The notes under the pieces are model-generated. The model was not told the origin of the DNA and searched no databases. It saw only the letters and a program-made list of their open reading frames with translations. This document shows, in pieces, positions 32,965 to 35,647 of a stretch of 35,647 nucleotides of DNA (positions within the stretch are counted from its first letter, which is position 1; each line of letters opens with the position of its first letter). The position numbers and the translations under genes were made by a program. Source of the DNA: Pluralibacter sp. (GTDB taxonomy: Bacteria; Pseudomonadota; Gammaproteobacteria; Enterobacterales; Enterobacteriaceae); contig NZ_JAFAGS010000038.1 of assembly GCF_019237635.1 (NCBI RefSeq), positions 1 through 35,647 of the forward strand, written 5' to 3'.

Positions 32965-33369
32965 TCATCTGTCCGCAATCGCTGTTTCATGCAGGTAATG
33001 CCAGCGAGGTTGCTCACTCTGGATATCAATCACGGCAACCGACCAGCGAGAGTGCACATTACCCTCATTGTGGTGAGTTTCACGGTAGCGGCAAACGACT
33101 GAAGACGCCGACAACTGCAGGGTTTCACAGCAATCAATGCCAATTTGCAGGTTTGGGCGCCCCCCGATGTTATTGCGAAACAGGTTTTCCACCTCCGAAA
33201 AACCCATACTCTGCCCTTTCATGGTCACCATTTTGAACGACGGGCTGAAACTGCCAAGCAGGTGATGCAACGCAGCGGGATAATCAGAACGCCCCGCGAA
33301 CACCTCTTCAATCCATCGATGCAGGTTGACTACGCTTTGATGTGCAATTAATTCTTTTTTTGATTGCAT
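32965..33369 (-). CDS. SnoaL/NTF2-like fold protein
   Basis: A 134-aa protein with the look of a SnoaL-like/DUF4440 single-domain NTF2 fold: an N-terminal helix (VNLHRWIEEVFAGRSDY), FKMVTMKGQSMGFSEVENLF, then antiparallel strands ending in VAVIDIQSEQPRWHYLHETA. Such proteins are isomerases, hydrolases or binding proteins; no catalytic set is evident, so no function is assigned. Start ATG 33369, behind GGAG, lies inside the end of the MFS exporter gene (22-nt same-strand overlap, different frame), which implies translational coupling. The 76-bp gap to the AraC gene (convergent) shows no terminator. Confidence 0.75.
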   Translation of the reverse strand: MQSKKELIAHQSVVNLHRWIEEVFAGRSDYPAALHHLLGSFSPSFKMVTMKGQSMGFSEVENLFRNNIGGRPNLQIGIDCCETLQLSASSVVCRYRETHHNEGNVHSRWSVAVIDIQSEQPRWHYLHETAIADR

Positions 33370-34715
33370 AACGACTCCGGTTGTTTATTAAGTGACACAA
33401 GAGTAAACAGGGGCAACAGGCCAAGCAGCGCAGCAATAAGGAAGGCCGTGTGATAAGCAGATGTTGTCGTTGTGTGTTGCTGCAACAGATTAAACAGCAG
33501 TGTAAAAAGCGCGGCACCAACGCTAAATGACATCTGCCGGTTGAGGTTCCAGACAGTGCTGGCCCGGGACAGATGTTCGCCGGTGAAGTCAATCATCGCC
33601 GTAGTTTGCGCGGTATTTGCGCCAATACCGCCGCCTATCCCCATCAGCAAATATGCCAGCACCAGCACAGGCAACCCATCGTCGGCACCCACCAATGACA
33701 ACAGCGCAATACCCGCCGCATGGCAGCTCAAGCCAAGGATAAAGAGTTTTGCCGCACCAACACGGTTATAGAGACGACCACAAACGCTCATGGCACAGAA
33801 CGAGCCAGCGGCGTACAACACCATCAGTAGCCCGGTTTCGCTGGCACCCCACCCCATAACCTGTTGTAGAAAGAAGATGTTAAGCAGGTTCACACCCGTA
33901 AAAATGCCCGGCACGGCGTAATACACCAGCACAGAGAAGCGCATTCGCGGATTGCTCAACACACTGAGATCCACAATAGCGTCAGGTTGCCGACGATAAT
34001 GGCGCACATACAGCGCAGCAAAAATGACGCCCAATATCACCAACCCCAGCGGCAATGCGGGATTTGTCGCATCTGCATAAAGCGACATCCCCATCAACAA
34101 AGCCGCCAGAGCAAGGCTTACCAGCGCCAGACCGGCAAGGTCCGGGCGTTGGGACAGGGTTTTCTCAGCATTAATCCACCACCATGCCAGAGCAGCAGTG
34201 AGCAGGCTGAACGGAATATGACACAGGAATACCCAGCGCCAGGAGAAGTGATCAACAATCGCGCCGCCCGCCGCAGGCGAGAGCGCAGGTGCGATCAGTG
34301 CGACGGCCATAATCAGCGTTGAGATCCTGGCCCATTCGTTTTTTTGAAACAAACCAAATGTCAGCGCCTGACCGACCGGGATCAGTAATCCTCCGCCTGT
34401 ACCTTGCAAAAAGCGAAATACAATCAACCCGTTAAAGTCGGTTGATAATCCGGCGCACAATGCCCCCACAGAAAATACCGCCATTGAGGCCATCATGGTC
34501 ATCCGTGCCCCTATATGGCTGGCGATCCAGGTACTTAAGGGGATTATCAGGGTCAGACCTAAAATATAGCTGTTGGCAACCCAGGCTACGCTGGATTCAG
34601 AGACATGCAATTGGCGGGAAATATCCGGCAAGGCGATTGCTGACATAAAAATATTTATGCAATCGATGAAAAAACCGGCTAAAAATAGCGTGGCAATGCG
34701 ATAACGATATGTCAT
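33348..34715 (-). CDS. DHA2-family MFS exporter (EmrB/QacA-like)
   Basis: Drug:proton antiporter-type MFS protein of 455 aa from ATG 34715 (MTYRYRIATLFLAGFFIDCI), chosen for the near-ideal GGAGG 6 nt upstream. The helix 1 to motif C region is clear: SSVAWVANSYILGLTLIIPL, WIASHIGARMTMMASMAVFS, RFLQGTGGGLLIPVGQALTF and ALIAPALSPAAGGAIVDHFSWRW (the A/G-rich motif C of exporters). About 14 hydrophobic segments are expected. It is divergent from a LysR gene, the usual regulator arrangement for such pumps. The exported compound is unknown. Confidence 0.9.
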   Translation of the reverse strand: MTYRYRIATLFLAGFFIDCINIFMSAIALPDISRQLHVSESSVAWVANSYILGLTLIIPLSTWIASHIGARMTMMASMAVFSVGALCAGLSTDFNGLIVFRFLQGTGGGLLIPVGQALTFGLFQKNEWARISTLIMAVALIAPALSPAAGGAIVDHFSWRWVFLCHIPFSLLTAALAWWWINAEKTLSQRPDLAGLALVSLALAALLMGMSLYADATNPALPLGLVILGVIFAALYVRHYRRQPDAIVDLSVLSNPRMRFSVLVYYAVPGIFTGVNLLNIFFLQQVMGWGASETGLLMVLYAAGSFCAMSVCGRLYNRVGAAKLFILGLSCHAAGIALLSLVGADDGLPVLVLAYLLMGIGGGIGANTAQTTAMIDFTGEHLSRASTVWNLNRQMSFSVGAALFTLLFNLLQQHTTTTSAYHTAFLIAALLGLLPLFTLVSLNKQPESLCNQKKN

Positions 34716-34805
34716 TTTGACCTCCGCCGAGCAGTCTAGACTGGCTTGACCAGCGGCGTCGATCAAACTAAATTAAACACGTTGTTTACCAAAATTTAAC
34801 GGCCA
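34716..34805. promoter_or_regulatory. Divergent promoter region, MFS exporter / LysR
   Basis: The 90-bp spacer between divergent start codons includes AT-rich AAACTAAATTAAACA and TTGTTTACCAAAATTT around 34767-34798. The LysR protein probably binds here; I could not define a unique T-N11-A box. Confidence 0.45.
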
Positions 34806-35647
34806 ATGTTTAACCACCTTAATCGAATTCAAACGTTCATCTCCGTTGTAGATTGCGGCTCCTTTACCAAAGCCGCAGAGCGCCTGTTCATCAGCAAGGC
34901 AATGGCCAGTATCCATGTAAAATCGCTTGAAGAAGTGCTGAATGTGCCATTGCTCATCCGCAATACGCGCGGCATTTTGCTGACAGAAGCAGGAGAAGTG
35001 CTGTACAACGATTTTCGCGAGATCTTCGTCAATATCCAGACTTCGCTGGAAAATATATCCGACAGCCATCGTTCGCTCTCAGGTACACTAAGTATTACTT
35101 CAACAACTGAATTTGGTGAGTATTATTTGTTGCCGATGATAAGTCAGTTTTGCCAGCTTAATCCGAATTTGAATATTAATTATTATGCAGACTCTTCACT
35201 GAATGATTTAGTGACTGAGCGGCTTGATCTGGCAATTCGACTGGGCTCTTTACGCGATTCTTCATTGAAAAGCCGAAAACTGGCAAGTTACCCGATTGTT
35301 CTGGTCGCCTCTGCCTGCTGGCTTGAAAATAACCCCCTCAGTTCCCCAGAAAATTTGAATACCGCGCCGTGGATCGCCAACAGTAATTTACAGACCCCGA
35401 CACAATGGACGCTGACAGATGAAAAAGATCAACCGTTTGTTGTCCGCGCAGTTGCCAGATTCCATTCGAATACCTCAACAGCGATTAAATCTATGACCTG
35501 CGCCGGACTCGGTATCGCCGTATTACCTGAATGGCTGGTCAGAGCTGAAATCGCCAGCGGCGAACTGGTACAACTCTTTCCCGAATATAAATTGCCGGTA
35601 CAGGACATCACTATTGTCTACGCTGGCGACCATCGGATCCGCCTTAA
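34806..35647 (+). CDS. LysR-family regulator, cut by the window end
   Basis: Read by direct translation from ATG 34806: MFNHLNRIQTFISVVDCGSF, then TKAAERLFISKAMASIHVKS (helix-turn-helix, about residues 20-40), a co-inducer domain with LSGTLSITSTTEFGEYYLLP, TERLDLAIRLG and GLGIAVLPEWLVR, reaching 280 codons with no stop. The last two bases of the window begin the next codon, so the gene is partial at its 3' end; about 20 more residues would complete a typical LysR protein. The Shine-Dalgarno is weak. Base composition is unusual: 35101-35220 is about 34% G+C by hand count. It presumably regulates the divergent MFS/SnoaL pair. Confidence 0.9.
   Translation, partial: MFNHLNRIQTFISVVDCGSFTKAAERLFISKAMASIHVKSLEEVLNVPLLIRNTRGILLTEAGEVLYNDFREIFVNIQTSLENISDSHRSLSGTLSITSTTEFGEYYLLPMISQFCQLNPNLNINYYADSSLNDLVTERLDLAIRLGSLRDSSLKSRKLASYPIVLVASACWLENNPLSSPENLNTAPWIANSNLQTPTQWTLTDEKDQPFVVRAVARFHSNTSTAIKSMTCAGLGIAVLPEWLVRAEIASGELVQLFPEYKLPVQDITIVYAGDHRIRL

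Overview
The window is chromosomal DNA of an Enterobacteriaceae member (Enterobacter/Citrobacter/Klebsiella-like; I cannot fix the genus). The evidence is the collinear E. coli-type block aas - omrA - galR - lysA - lysR - ygeA - kduD - kduI - yqeF - yqeG, an asr acid-shock gene, and a csiD(glaH)-lhgO-gabD-gabP-csiR(glaR) operon, all with near full-length matches to the E. coli products. No rRNA, tRNA, CRISPR array, transposase or integrase was recognised.

Layout. 1-2319: aas and the sRNA OmrA on the minus strand. The last third of aas (about 1-630) is not enterobacterial: it is much richer in G+C and reads like an alphaproteobacterial Aas, so the gene is chimeric (real recombination or an assembly join at a contig end). 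2538-8205: galR, a GNAT acetyltransferase, a LacI-family regulator, lysA, lysR and ygeA, packed with three convergent 3' overlaps. 8282-11590: kduD-kduI (pectin/hexuronate breakdown, with KdgR-like boxes upstream) and the thiolase yqeF. 11812-14744: transporter yqeG, an aldo/keto reductase of the YdbC/PdxI type and an exported peroxiredoxin. 14782-15338: asr with a small YdgU-like membrane protein behind its terminator and an RstA-like box in front. 15346-21506: the glutarate / L-2-hydroxyglutarate operon, which lacks gabT.

22056-32888 is the accessory centrepiece: a catabolic cluster I cannot assign to a described pathway. It encodes a divergent AraC-type activator, an RBBP9/YdeN-type hydrolase, an AlkK-like acyl-CoA ligase, a quinone-oxidoreductase-like dehydrogenase, a TauD/TfdA Fe(II)/2-oxoglutarate dioxygenase, a DUF849/BKACE beta-keto-acid cleavage enzyme, an MFS importer, a DsbA/FrnE-like protein, a Rieske ferredoxin and the two subunits of a 3-oxoacid CoA-transferase. 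The inferred logic is hydroxylation and activation of an organic acid, oxidation to a beta-keto acid, BKACE cleavage with acetyl-CoA to give acetoacetate plus a shorter acyl-CoA, and capture of acetoacetate by ScoAB. Both minus-strand units of the cluster carry the same upstream arrangement: two direct repeats 21 bp apart, the proximal one 37 bp before a -10-like hexamer. This ties the two units together as one AraC-controlled regulon.

32965-35647: a SnoaL/NTF2-like protein translationally overlapping a DHA2-type MFS exporter, with a divergent, strikingly AT-rich LysR gene that runs off the right edge.
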